From Populus alba (lineage: Eukaryota; Streptophyta; Magnoliopsida; Malpighiales; Salicaceae), in contig NC_133292.1 of assembly GCF_005239225.2 (NCBI RefSeq), positions 7,226,985 to 7,290,984 of the forward strand: DNA of 64,000 nucleotides. The letters run 5' to 3'. Of this stretch, positions 26,314 through 38,429 are shown one piece after another (within the stretch, counting starts at the first letter, position 1; each line of letters begins with the position of its first letter). A model generated the notes under the pieces. That model was given only the letters and a program-made list of their open reading frames with translations. It was not told where the DNA came from and ran no database searches. A program made the translations under genes and the position numbers.

Positions 26314-26913
26314 GCTTTGCTTTAACAAACTTATAACTAGTCTAATTCAAAAATCTAGAAATGTTGATGGGTTTGCGTGCAACATTTACGTTTTACCCGC
26401 TCCTTCGATCTTGCACTTGCCGAGCACCGGCCCTCCCACGCTCTTAACACCACTGAAGGAGTCTACCTCACCTCAGAAGATGGATTATGATCTCTGAAGA
26501 CTATTACAGGACACCGATTGCACATATTTTAAATGATTGCATATCATAAACAGGAGATAACTATCAGAAAACTAGTTGTTACAAGCATGCAATTAAAGAC
26601 TTCATAAACTGCAATGATTTTGTTGAATCGATCCCATTCATGCTAATTACCAAGAGTTCAAGACTCTGAAGTCTGAACCATCGATAACAAATGACACGCT
26701 GAAATTCGGAGAGAAGAGAACACGAAGCAAAGCAAAACCAAGGTTTTTTTCTTCTTCTTAGAATACATAGACCTGTTCAAACTGTCCACATAGCAAAACG
26801 GTAACACTGAGACCTGCCAACGTTACAGGTAACCTCCATATGCAAGCTGTGATTGTTCCTGCACAAACACACTAATCAGTTCTACCCCATAGATTGATCC
26901 CTGAAGCTTTTTC

Positions 26914-29775
26914 TTAAGAAATGAATCCTTTGCTCTTTAAACTTTCAACAGCATCCTTGATAATTTGCTCCATGGGAATAAATTCTAAACCCAAGTCCAT
27001 CAGCTTCTTGGCTCCATTCTTTGTCCTCAACAACCCAGGTTGGGTATCCTTCGGCAACCTACACCAACAGGCACATTAAGGATCAAGCAGTAATGATTCA
27101 CACCATCAAACAGCCAGAAAGAAGTTTTAAGATCTCAATGAAGCAGGGGTGGCAATGGACGGAAGTTTGATCCACAACGCAACATCAAGCACAGCTCTGT
27201 ATGAGAATAAAGAGCAAGACCAGTTAAATTTAATGCTCCCAGCTACCGAGACACTTTGAACGACAATCAAGACTTTGATAGCTTTAATGCTCCTTGCACA
27301 TGTACAACCACGTGCAAAGTTTAATAAATTATGTAGTAGAGCATTTTGAAGAGGAAAGTAGATTTCAGAATATAGCACATGGTTTCAACAGTGTTTTGCA
27401 GACAACAGACAATCAAATTCCTAGGCATAAAAAATGTGCATAGGTCTGGTCACATATTCATCACACAGTACACACTCAGAAAAACAAACTTAAATTCTTT
27501 ACCTAGGAATCTTATATTCAGGATATAGCTCAGCAACCTTGGCCACAAAGTCACCATAATGAGATATAGCTTCAACACACAGGTGTCTGCCAGTTGCTGA
27601 TGGGTTCTCATACACTATAATATGTGCCAAGGCTACATCTTTAAAATGGACAGATCCCATAAAGAAGTTCTGGTATGTCTCAGTGCAGCCTGCAATAAGG
27701 ACAAAATGTCATTGTTAGTGCTTTCCTTGTGCAAGAAATCATAATAGCAAAGTTGTTAAATTAGTACCAGTTTGCTAATGATGTAAAGGAAATTGAAATC
27801 CAAGAGTCAAAATGATTGAGTTAGAGGCTTATTAGCAAGATACTTCCATAAACATGTTTGCATGTCTGCAATAGTATAATGGAATGTTAGCTTATTGAAA
27901 AAAGGGTATGCACATGAACAGACAATCAAAACTAACAAAAAGTTTAATCTTTGTTCCTGGTTCTTGCAATTTTCTATGCATTTTCCTCAAAAACTTTTCC
28001 CTGACACAGCTACTATTCGGCAGGAGAAAGAGGTGCATTAGAAGGAAATCTAACTGTGCTGTTGAAGCTATAAGCTATAAGCCTATTAGTGCAAAGAAAT
28101 AAAAGTGATGTTGGATTCTAGTTCATGACTAATTCTGCTGTTCAACAAACTATAGATAGGCTACTTCTATGATCTGACTGCTTAGAGTGTCCAAGTGCCA
28201 ACTCAATTATGGCAAGGAAGCTAAACATTGACAACTTGTTGGGTAGGCGGGAAGTGGGAGGGAAGATGAAGGACTGGAAGGAAATTAAACCAAGTGAACA
28301 CTACTTCCCTTGTTCACAAATAGTAGCTAAAAAGGGAAAATTTAGCTTCCAATTAACAACCATAAAGTCCTTTCGCTCCCAGAACATGTGGACATGGTGA
28401 AGAAAGCATGATTTAATTATTATTTTTTTACCCTTCCTACTCACTTCCTCTATTTCTACCCTCGGCTCTTCCAACCAAGATAAAGAGAAAAGAACTTCAA
28501 TCTTTTCCACACCTTTTCCTTCGTCCCTATAACTTTCTTTCTGTTCACTTTCCCCATTTCCTAGTGTTACTCAAATTACCCCATATCTTAAACCAGACAT
28601 CCACAATAAGCCACATGCTTTCAAACTCTTATTCACCTCAAACCTCAGTCAGATATCTCAGATTAATTGGTTTAAATAATGTACATTCAAAGAAACATAA
28701 AGGTACACAGCCCTAACACTATATAAATCTTCAACATTAGTTGACGAACATACACATTTCCCAGAATGACAATGCAGTTAACAAGTAATCATAGATTGAG
28801 TTAGTGAACAACATAACCTTGGAGAAGGCGCACAAGCATCACCATGCTAGCATTCAGCACCGGTGAAATAACCGGACCCATTACTGTACCCGGATTCACC
28901 ACCACCATATCCAACCCTTTCTCCTTTGAAAACTCCCACGCAGCTTTCTCGGCTAGTGTTTTTGATAATGGATACCAAAACTAATCACCACAACAAAACA
29001 AACAAAATCAACCACATGATAATCCACAAAAGTCAACAAAGTAATATTTATTAGGAAATAAATTAAAAGAACAAGACACTACTCAGTACTCACTTCATTT
29101 TGCTTGCAGTACTCAACGTCCGTCCAGCATTCCTCATTCTTGATGACGTCTGCAGGCCAGTTAGGACTTGGCGTAATAGAAGAAATCGAAGACGTTACCA
29201 CGACGCGCCTGACGCCGTTCTCCTTTGCCGCCGTTAGTACATTTATTGTTCCTTTAATTGCCGGATCCAAAAGCTCATTCTTTCAGGAAAAATAAAGAAA
29301 GAAATGCACAGAAATTTTGTGTGACTAAACAAATAAAAAATCAATCAAAGGCAAAAAGGCGACGAGTTATCACTACAACTCTAGTACCTGAGGATCATGG
29401 ACTGCATCAACGATGCACGGAGAGGCCAGGTGAAAGACGCCAGCACAGCCGTTAACTGCGGCGACAATGGAGTCATAATCGAGGAGATCAATTTGGTAAA
29501 GACGGAGACGCGTGTCTGCTCCTTCAAGTGATTCTAGATGCTTCGTCTCCTTTTCATCCTCTTCAATTCAAAATCAGAGGAAAGAGAATTAGCGAAACAC
29601 AATAGGACGACCACTGCTAACAATATTGGACGGACTACAAGTCGTTTTTTAACTTACTGAGATTTTTTGCGGTGGCGTGAACGGTATACCCACGGTCGAG
29701 AAGGAGACGGACAAGCCAAGAGCCAATACAACCGCTTCCACCGGTAACACACACCACTTCTCCTTTCTTCGACAT
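26914..29775 (-). CDS. Cinnamoyl-CoA-reductase-like NAD(P)-dependent dehydrogenase
   Basis: Six exons (29775-29658, 29560-29388, 29279-29094, 28980-28818, 27689-27503, 27058-26914) total 972 nt and encode 323 residues, with phase kept at every junction. The protein is an extended short-chain dehydrogenase: the dinucleotide-binding [11 protein letters not shown] is at residues 10-20, catalytic Ser is near 127-128, and the YxxxK pair is Y162/K166 in FWYPLSK. True lignin CCRs carry NWYCYGK there, so this is a CCR-like/SNL6-type enzyme rather than a proven CCR; substrate unknown. The C-terminus shows the family's usual GLEFIPMEQ segment. As I recall, the counterpart is At5g58490, the neighbour of the GH17 gene and LSH5. 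It is probably cytosolic; no targeting peptide is visible. Confidence 0.93.
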
Positions 29776-31835
29776 GATTTCTTCTTTTTTCTCTCTCCTT
29801 CGTGTTCTTGTTTCACAGACTTCAGTATCTAGCTATGTGTTTTTTTATAAATGATAGTGGATTATTAACAATTACCATTAATATTAACATTAACAATTAA
29901 CATTTTAAAAAAACACTGTTTTATAATAACTCTTCAAACAAAGCATTATTTACTTTGTCGGATTTTATTTTATTTATAAATTTAATTATAACCTTTAAAT
30001 TTATATTTATTATAAATTATACTTTATAATATTTTTTATTAAGATATTTTGATATCTGAAACATGAATTTGATAGGTTAACTTGATTACCACAAGTTTTT
30101 CTTTTTCTAATTGATTTTATTTTATTTTTTTATTCAACATTATATTTATTTAAAATTAAAATTCATGATTTATCTTGGTTTATTTTTTATAAAGTTATTA
30201 TTATCTAATGATCAGGGTCGCGAATTTAATACATTAATTTGGTTGACTAAAGTCACTTTTTTGTGTCTTTTTATTCGATAATTAAATTTCAATTTTATTT
30301 TTCAATATTAGATTTATTGAGAATTGAACTTTATTTTTTTTGTTTATTTTTTATGATATCATCTCAGTCTTATAACCTAAATCACGAGTTTAATAAGTTA
30401 ACTCGATTGACTCAAGTTCTTTTTCCTCAATTTCATCATTCAATATTGGATTAATTGAAAATTAAATTTCATGATTTATCTCTGTTTGCTTTTCATAAAC
30501 TTATCCTCTTTTCATAACTTGAGCCATGAGTTTGGTAAATTAACTCCAATTGATTCGAGTAATTTTATTGTGTTTTTTTTTTTTATATATTTTAACATTG
30601 AGTTTGTTAAAAATTAAAATTCATAATTAATTTTAATTTGTTTTCTATTGGATTATTTATATTGAGTTAAAATAACTAAATTGTTATTTTAACAAATTTT
30701 GTTTGGCTAAAAAATACAGTTTACAACCATTGACCATTCTACCCTCATTTCAAGCACTCTCCTTTAGCCGCTAAATAAATAAATTATATATTTGTAATGA
30801 TCTTTTTTAAAATAAACATCAAATTCAAATATAATTTTAACAAAATGAACATACTTTTTAGTTAACAATAATTTTAACTAAATATATATTTTAATCTAAA
30901 TAATTACAATTAAAAATAATTTTTCTAAATTTATAAAAAACAAACACACTTGCATTAGGAAATCTAGCTCTATCTCTATAACCTAGACTGGACTTGATAG
31001 ATTTATAAGCTCCGAGACAAGTAAATGCGGGCCCCATGTAAGTTGATTCCCTATCTGATTATTTTTCTAAGTGCATTATCACCTCATAAACAAACTCGAT
31101 AATCCACTTCATCTAAAAACTGATTCAAGATCAAGAGTCAAATGTCCTGTGGCGGAACGAGCAACAACACATGTAAACTAGATTGAAGCAGAATCAAAGT
31201 CCAAAACGAGATACAGAAATTGATAGTGTTTGACATGGATTGTAGGCTACCTTTTGACGACCTTGAAACTCCAGTTACACAAGCAGTGCAAGCCGTAGCT
31301 CAGGTGTCATGTTTTCCCCCTTGCCTTAAAACAAAATTATTAAAAAAAATTGAATGGCTTGGATTTTCACTATAGCTTTAAACACAGATGATTGTACATT
31401 GTAATAATAAAATTTGCATGGGTATGATGTGTAGTTAAGAGGATTATAGAGGGTATTTTAGTATTTTAATGTTGTGTTTTCTATTTTTTATTCGAAAAGT
31501 TGCGGGGACGTGTGGCAAAAGTTGATTGCGCGTGTTCCACGCATCCCAATGAATGTGTGGCGTTCGCTCAATTAAAGAGGCATTTGAGATATCTTCTGTC
31601 AGTCAAATTTTACAATATATAATCTGGATAGATATATGGTTGAGTTCTTTTTTCACATAATACAACGCATATAGATAAATCATAGTTAATGATTATCTAA
31701 CCTACTTCATTTTTTTAATATGTTTTTAACATTTTTAAAAATATAATATTGATGAACTGCGAAGCATAGATCAATACACTAGTACAACCAGAATCAAGTT
31801 CTTAGCATAGAAAAGGTTACAAATTTTAAATCAAA
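29776..31835. other. Intergenic interval with ~155-bp degenerate tandem repeats
   Basis: No gene is supported. The first part is the promoter side of the CCR-like gene, and 30.0-30.65 kb is the repeat array listed separately. The remaining 1.2 kb is AT-rich and shows no exon-like segment. Confidence 0.5.
30040..30640 (+). repeat. Degenerate ~155-bp tandem repeat array
   Basis: Four diverged units each carry the same phrase order: TT(C/T)A(A/T)(C/T)ATTA-type start, TT(G/A)A(A/G)AATT(G/A)AA, a CATGATTTAT segment, then GAGTTT(G/A)(A/G)TA(A/G)(A/G)TTAACT followed by GA(C/T)TCAAGT-like ends near 30090, 30250, 30415 and 30555. Spacing is about 140-165 bp. A related array lies at 56.4-57.0 kb. Confidence 0.6.
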
Positions 31836-32497
31836 TCAGAAAAAATCATCAAAACATTCTCGTATGTACATTCCAAACAATTCACCCAGTAGCTTAGAAA
31901 GGCATGCCCCTAGCTGCAAATGTTTTGCAAACGACCCCATCATTCTGGTAGGTACATTTTTAAGACGAGTGACCGTTGTTTCAAGTAGAATCCGAAGCGG
32001 AGAAGAGACTAATCCTAGCAAACCTCCTACAAATACACACCAAAAATAAACATATAAATAAAACAAAAAGAAGAAGTATACATCAAATTACTGGCAACTA
32101 AGACCCTCAAGACCACGCACATCAAAATCAAGAAACCAACAAAAGATATACTTGAGGTCTTGGTCCAGCGGTTGAAGAGACTTGTTTCCTTTTTCTGCAT
32201 CCTGAGTTCAAACTTCACTGTGCACGCATGTCACCCCGTGGTGCCTTACATGCTCACTGGGTTTGGAAGATGTTCAGTGAGTCGTGGGATTAGTCGTGGT
32301 GCGCGCGAACTCGCTCGAACACCCATGTAAATTAAAAAAAAAAAAAAAACCAACAAAAGATAACACATATATCGATTGAATGAATAATCAAAACTCGTTT
32401 TTTGGTTTGATCAATGATTTTCATTTAAAGCCTCACCTCGGAATCCGAAAGCAGCAGTGCGAGCAGCCAAGTGTTTCAAACGTTCTTCGGCGCTCAT
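31836..32497 (-). CDS. Small two-exon gene of unknown function, 83 residues
   Basis: Exon 1 (32497-32437) starts MSAEERLKHLAARTAAFGFR and ends in a good donor (G|GTGAGG). Exon 2 (32026-31836) follows TTTGTAG. The junction keeps phase (61 + 191 = 252 nt), giving 83 residues plus stop. I do not recognise the family. The protein is basic in its first two thirds, with an amphipathic or weakly hydrophobic stretch GGLLGLVSSPLRILLE (21-36) and a hydrophobic segment near 57-74, and it ends in an acidic/aromatic tail. It has no signal peptide. It lies just downstream of TIM22 on the same strand, 1.07 kb away. The intron contains a SINE on the opposite strand. Evidence for a gene is the matched splice sites, kept frame and normal start context; a chance combination is not excluded. 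Confidence 0.5.
32149..32346 (+). mobile_element. tRNA-derived SINE with target-site duplication
   Basis: The insertion is flanked by a perfect 16-bp direct repeat, AAACCAACAAAAGATA, at 32133-32148 and 32347-32362. It has an A box (TGGTCCAGCGG, matching TRGYNNANNNG), a B-box-like GAGTTCAAACTTC about 35 bp downstream, a tRNA-unrelated GC-richer body, and a 3' poly(A) run of about 17 that merges with the duplication. These are the marks of LINE-mobilised pol III retroposons, such as the Salicaceae SaliS families. It sits antisense in the intron of the 83-residue gene. The intact duplication suggests a fairly young insertion. Confidence 0.88.
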
Positions 32498-33571
32498 CTT
32501 TCCTAGTACAGGCCTTTTAAAGGGGTTTAAAAAATGCTGAGTCAAGAAATAAGGAGGGTTTGGAGCGTGGCCAGCAGCTACCATTAAAATACATTTCTCT
32601 CTGTTTCGAGCTAGTTCTCTCTGTCCGTCCGTTTGTGTTTGTTCAGCATCCAGTACATAAAATACAGATACGAAAATGTATTTTTGGTTGAAGATAGCGG
32701 CGGTATATTAGACAGTTTTAGATGGAATTTAGGAAACAAGTATTTTTGTCCCTGTTATACTGGTACCCTTTATTTTTTTTTAACTCAATCTCTTATAATC
32801 CTTGCTCATAACAAAATTTTAAACCTTGAACTTAGAGAAAACAGTTGATTTTTCTTGTGTTTCTTGAAGGTCATACATATATTTTCTTCAATTTTTTTTA
32901 TTTTTTGAACTTCGCCATAAGAGATCTGTACCTCGGATTGAATTCAATGTATCCTTTCGGAGAATTCTTTGTTTTCTTTTAGAATATTATTTACTTGAAT
33001 TAAGGAAACAGTTTAAGTTTGAGGTTGAATGCCCTTTATACAAGAGCAAAAATCTTAGAGTTATCACTTGCCGGTTCTGATGGTTTTTTACATGCATCTT
33101 TAAGTTGGGATCGATTTTTGATATTTGGTGACTTTGGTTACTGCATGTTGCTTTCTTAATTTTGAATCTTTTCTCGTTTTTCCTATACTGTTAATAAAGT
33201 TGTATTTTTTGGTTGGAAATTTGGGTAACCAGCAGCCTGGAAGTTTTTGTCACATCTTGAGAAGCGTGGCAGATGCACAGGGTGTTGCTAGCGGCTGCCG
33301 CTAGCAACCCTCTTTGTAATACAATCCACACCGGATATTCTCAGGGTGATGTATCAGTTAATGAAGGGGCAGAAAATCGAAAACGAAATCGTACAAGACT
33401 ACACGAAACTTGCTCGTATATTATGGTCATTCTCCTTCGTTGAGGGTAGAAATTTAATTCGAATAAAAAATGAATGTGTATAAAAAAGAAATAATTTCTC
33501 TGCTAGCTGCCAGACTGCTAGGTCTCTAATCCAAAGCTAGCCTGAAAAACTGGATCCGGGTACTTGTCCAC
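32498..33571. other. Intergenic spacer upstream of the 83-residue gene
   Basis: No gene is supported. It holds the promoter side of the 83-residue gene on the left, T-rich DNA in the middle, a short palindrome at 33284 and the 3' flank of TIM22 on the right. Confidence 0.5.
33284..33308. repeat. 25-bp perfect palindrome
   Basis: The arm GTTGCTAGCGGC is followed by one T and then its exact reverse complement. The twelve-base arms pair completely and are GC-rich in an AT-rich background. No poly(T) follows, so it is not an obvious pol III terminator. It lies about 260 bp past the TIM22 stop codon, possibly within or just beyond the 3' untranslated region. Confidence 0.85.
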
Positions 33572-36500
33572 TCAAGTATGTCTGTCTAGGAATTTCTCTA
33601 TCAAAACTGAGAATGCAGCAAACCCAGCGCAACCAAAGCATACTGCTTTCGGACCACCTAAAAAAAGACAGTAGTGTAAGATAACCTGGAAAGCGGAAGC
33701 AGAGTGAGAGCAAAACAAACTGCAGACAGGTAAGATAATGAATGATATAATCCAACCAAAAAAACGCAAGAAAGAGATTGCATATTGAAGTATTGATATT
33801 AAGAGTAGAAGTGGATAAGTTAAAGCCAACAGCCATTGCCATAGCATTTTAGAGACGGTTGCAAAATTAGCAGCTTGAAAAATCAAACTTGAGTTTTTCC
33901 CTAAATAATTCAACATCAAATTTCAAGTGCAGCAGTAGACTGAGACACAGATAAACAATGGTCGGGGCCAGATAGATAATTCCATGAAGCACAGTTCAAC
34001 ATGACCACACGTCGTCATCAATGCTAATAGAACTCTAAATTTATGGGCAGAAAACTTCCAACCCTTAATCATCCATGCCATAACATTATTTACGGTTGGC
34101 ATAGTTGGAAATCCAACCCTTAATCATCCATCCCAAAATGGATAAGCCTTCCTGTGTTGAAAATCCAAATCCATCTAGAAAATACCAAAAGGAATTGGCA
34201 CTAGATATCATAAAATATTTGAAGAGAATGAAAAGGCTAAATGATTTGAAAGGTTCTAACCTGTAAATCTGAACCTAAAATATGTTCCTTAAAGATATTC
34301 AGGCGGTTGTGAAGCCCTAAATAATTGTTAAGGGGGGTAATTTTTTTCATTAACAAGAAAAAAAATTATGGGGGACAATTGATCATTTTTATTTGGATTT
34401 GTGTGAAAGGATTAAAAAATATAAGGACCAAAGGGAAAGTTCAAAAAAATAAAGGGGGCAATTGTCCCGCTTCTCTATAGGGTATATTCACCCCTGCAAT
34501 CAGGATACAGGTCATACTGCTGAGATCAAGTTGATTAATGAACAGGACTCAAAATAAACCAAAATGATGATGATAATAGTTAAAGAGAAAATTAAAATTG
34601 GATAACCGCTAGGTTCATTCACACTCTTACAGGTTTTGAAATACCAAAACTATCCTGAGTTTGTATGGGTAATTAACTGAAACTACAGGAAAATAGCAGT
34701 TTAACAGGAGTGTGAAATCAATTAATAAAAAAGAGCAAAGTTCCTAACAGGAACAGCCAAAAGTGATGCTGCTCCTTTCATTAGCCACGTAACAAAAAAA
34801 AAGAACGGTGAGGTTATGTCCTTGCATCACCATATTAACACTGGCCATTTAAGAGGATGGAATATAAGGATGATAAAGTGCATAAAGAAGAAAGTGGAAA
34901 GGTTGCGGGATGGAAACTATCCATCATTCTAGTTGTTTAAATGTGGGAAGGAGGTAAAAAAAAAGGATTCAGATGAGGTAAAATCAGAAAACTTCCATGC
35001 CATTCATGTCTCTTCTTCCGTATTTTCCAATTTGGAAGGATTGAAAGAACTGAAGGGATGCATTCTTCCATTCCTTTCTTGAGATGAGCATACAGTCTAA
35101 ACTATCCACTCCCTTTCCTTTCCATTTCAATAAACAAAGTGAACAGTCAAAATGCCTAAAACTATTTCACCACTCTCGTCGCATTCACAGACAATTCTCC
35201 ACATTTTCCCAAGTTTTTCCCTTTGGTTTCCTAATAGATAAAGTTTCTCTGTTCCTTTGAAATTGCTTCAGAAGTATATGCAAGTTCACCACAGATGTCA
35301 TTTCGTTCCACTAACAAGATGCTATCGGAAAATATAGTCAGAAATTCTTAAGTAAAATAGACTACTTGCATACCATGCCCAAACCATGCAGGTTAATTTC
35401 ATCAAAATTTAATCTGACATGTAATTTTATCATTTGGACCACGAGACTATGCAAAACACAGAGCAAATACCATGGGGTCACAACATTAGAAATTTAACTT
35501 TACGCTTGATGAAACATCCAATATTTGAGTCCTCGTGCACACAAAAATTGCAAGGTATGATAAAGCAAGTGGATTCAAAAAATTAGCACCAAGGAGATTC
35601 AATGAACATCTTTTATGAAGCTGTGCGGGGGAAGTGAATTGATTAGATGGTATCAGGAACCATGAATTGACAGATTTAAAAGCTCTAAGACAAGTGAGAG
35701 CTGAGTTGTGTAAATGAAATCCATACCTTGGCTACTTAACCTCAAACTGAAAGCAATTAACAAGAAAAGTATTGAACATGGGCCAAAAAAAACATACCTT
35801 TTGCTGACATGGCACCTCCAGTGACACACCCAGCAACTACAGTATTTGTGGTGTCGTGTTTTGCTCGTGCCTACAAACCACCAGCCCAAATTAAGCTCCT
35901 ATCTGCTATAACGAAATTTTGAAACTTCGAAGATACATAAAAATCACGGTTTTTATTAGTGCATTCTCCTTGGGATATTACCTTCTCAGCAACACACTCG
36001 GCAGCTGAGAAAACCAAGCCCATAATTGCAAACGCTTTACAAGAACTCCAACTCCTCCGCCCCATTTGCTTTGCAGTGTAAATAAATTGCTGCCTTCCTG
36101 TCATCTCATCTTGCATAATAGGATTATCCAAGGCACCAAGAAAAAGTCCCATGAACAACCCCAACCCGCCTCCTACAAACAAAAATTTCCATTTCAGAGA
36201 ACGCATCGATCATTTTACTTCAAACCAAAATCCTCCCAAAACCAATCATAAACCCACCCCGGAAATTTAAAATTTCTCACTCTTAGAGGCTAGAATTATT
36301 GAAAATTCAATCCATCTATTACCCCTATAACAACATAAGAGCTTATTATTGAAAGCACGTTACAAAAAAAAATAAAAATTGCAATGAGTTGAAAACCAAA
36401 AGGGAAGGTAAATTAATCAACAAATCCTCACCCATGACTCCACTAGCCACACTGCGAACAGCACAGTTATTCCAAACTTCCTGGGCACGAACCTCTTCTA

Positions 36501-36630
36501 TTGTAGGCATTCTAAAAGGCTGAATCTGAGTGGGTGTTTCTCCAACTTTCGAGGTCGAAGAAGAAGCAGCAGCAGCAGCATCACCACCATTAATATCAGA
36601 TTCACTTCCTGGATTATCATTGCTAGCCAT
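33572..36630 (-). CDS. TIM22: Mitochondrial inner-membrane translocase subunit TIM22
   Basis: Four exons (36630-36432, 36172-35982, 35870-35798, 33657-33572) total 549 nt and encode 182 residues, with phase 1 / 0 / 1 junctions kept. Residues 1-40 are a Ser/Ala/acidic non-conserved head. From about residue 58 the Tim17/Tim22/Tim23 fold follows, with four hydrophobic Gly-rich segments: VMGGGLGLFMGLFLGAL, AFAIMGLVFSAAECV, NTVVAGCVTGGAMSAKGG and CFGCAGFAAFSVLIEKF. Cysteines C56 and C126 fit the conserved Tim22 disulfide pattern. Tim22 is the channel of the carrier translocase, which inserts multispanning carrier proteins into the inner membrane. The start at 36630 is the first in-frame ATG. Intron 3 is long (2.14 kb) and contains repeat-like DNA. 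Length fits plant TIM22 (At3g10110 type). Confidence 0.93.
34057..34131 (+). repeat. Short 55-bp tandem duplication in TIM22 intron 3
   Basis: TCCAACCCTTAATCATCCAT occurs at 34057 and again at 34112, spaced 55 bp. It is intronic and non-coding. Confidence 0.8.
34320..34500 (+). repeat. Repeat-like insertion in TIM22 intron 3
   Basis: A G-rich phrase (GTTAAGGGGGGTAATTTTTTT), a second (GGGGGACAATTGATC) and a third (GGGGGCAATTGTCCCGC), ending ACCCCTG, resemble internal parts of a common plant interspersed repeat. I could not fix ends or class. Confidence 0.3.
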
Positions 36631-38429
36631 TGATAAAAAGCATACAAACAAGAACCCACCAAAGCCGAACAAATTTAAAGGCTAGGGAATAATTACTAAA
36701 TTTATATGGCGTGGAGGTTAAGATGGATCAGGGGTTTTAGCCGCCATTGCATGAACGGTGTTGGGGTTCAGCTGGGGTTTTGAAGAAGACGAAAAGAGGC
36801 CAGTCACGAGGTTTAATCGTGGGCTGCAAGAAGTGGCTTGTACGTTAGCAGAATGACTTTAGATTGGAGTGTTCTTGTTCCATGCCAAAAGTTTGCCCTC
36901 TTTCGTGGTAAAAGAAGCTAAACTGTGAGGCCCTTAATACTGGGCCTCAACCCCAATTGATCGGACAAATATTTAAACCCATGGCCCAGAGTGGATCACT
37001 CTAATTAGCGACCTTCTAATGAGCAAGATATTTCATGAACTGCGATCAGCTTGAAGCAACTATGCATCGTATGAGCATCAATATTTTGTTAGCTTGTCCC
37101 TCTGGATTTTATTCTGCCTGAGTTTGTAACGGCTTGTATTCGTTTGACATGCATTGTTGTATTATATGGTACTTGCCCTGTATGCATGTTGATGTCGATC
37201 TTTCATACTAGCGACATGTCTTCTCATTTAATATTTATTTTTTCAAATTTCTTTTGATTTGAAAATATTTTTAAAATATTTTTTTTATTTTTTTTAATAT
37301 TCTAACTTCAAAACGATTTAAAATTACATGAAAAAATAATTTTTTTAAAAATACTTTTGAAATATAAAAATAAATAGATTTTTAGTCATTAATCCTTATT
37401 TTTAATTTATTTGAGCCAGATGAAATTTTTTTTCCATTGCATTGAATTAAAATTTTACTTGTATCAATTTGTATGGTGTCTTATTATTATTATTATTATT
37501 ATTTTAATGTTGTGACATTATATTTGAAAATTATTTTTATTTATTTTTACTGTGATTTAAATAAATACTCATAACAATCCAAACTAGTAAAGGTTTATCA
37601 ATATTTTAACTACTCTTCATCATCTCATAGACAATTCTTTTTTTTTTTTTTCCTGCATAGATGATTCCACTTATTAAGTTCACAACCATTTTTTTTTTTA
37701 TAAAAAAAACAGCATTATCTCCCATTCTCCCTATTCAAGAAGTGAAAGATAACAACACACACAATTACAATTATAATTATAATAATAGATGCACGAAGTT
37801 CAATCCCAGAATGTTTGGAGGGAAGAGTCCCCATCAATCAAAGCAACTGTTCCAACAAAAAGATAGAACAGTAGTGTTTTTTTTTTTTTTTTCCTGGACA
37901 TGAATTTGAAAATTCAAGGAGGGAGAAAGAGGCATTCAAAAATTAATCGAAATTACTAGTTTACCCTACTAAAACATTTTTTCAATAAATATTTACGGGT
38001 TTGATTTATTATAAATCTTAATCAATGTAATTAAGCTGATTAACTTATTATCCTATTCAAATACAATAAATACGAGTTCATTGATGTAGGCACAGTGATG
38101 AATCTATTCTTAAGAAGACATCGAATGTAATAAATACTAATTAATTAACGTGATTAATTAAAAAGACATTAAAAAAAAAAAAAATAAAGAGGTAGTTATA
38201 AACTCGATTAATTGGTCATTTTTTCTTTCCAAACAAACAAAAAACAATTTGCTAAAATGACAACTCTGGACTGTAGTCTACAATGGTCATACAATTTGAA
38301 CAAACAAAAATCCCGACCAAACTCATTTATGCGTTCACAGTTGGAACCATCAACTGCTTCAAACCCCACAAACCCTTTTTATAACCCCTCCCAGATACCA
38401 CATTCCACTCCCACCCATACCAAACCAGG
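36631..38429. other. Shared upstream region of divergent TIM22 and GH17 genes
   Basis: The two genes are transcribed away from this 1.8-kb interval, so it should hold both promoters. It also contains a dispersed AT-rich repeat copy at about 37240-37385, a (TTA)n tract at 37481-37503 and further AT-rich DNA. A CTTTTTATAACCCC at about 38376 is a weak TATA candidate for the GH17 gene. No additional gene is seen. Confidence 0.5.
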
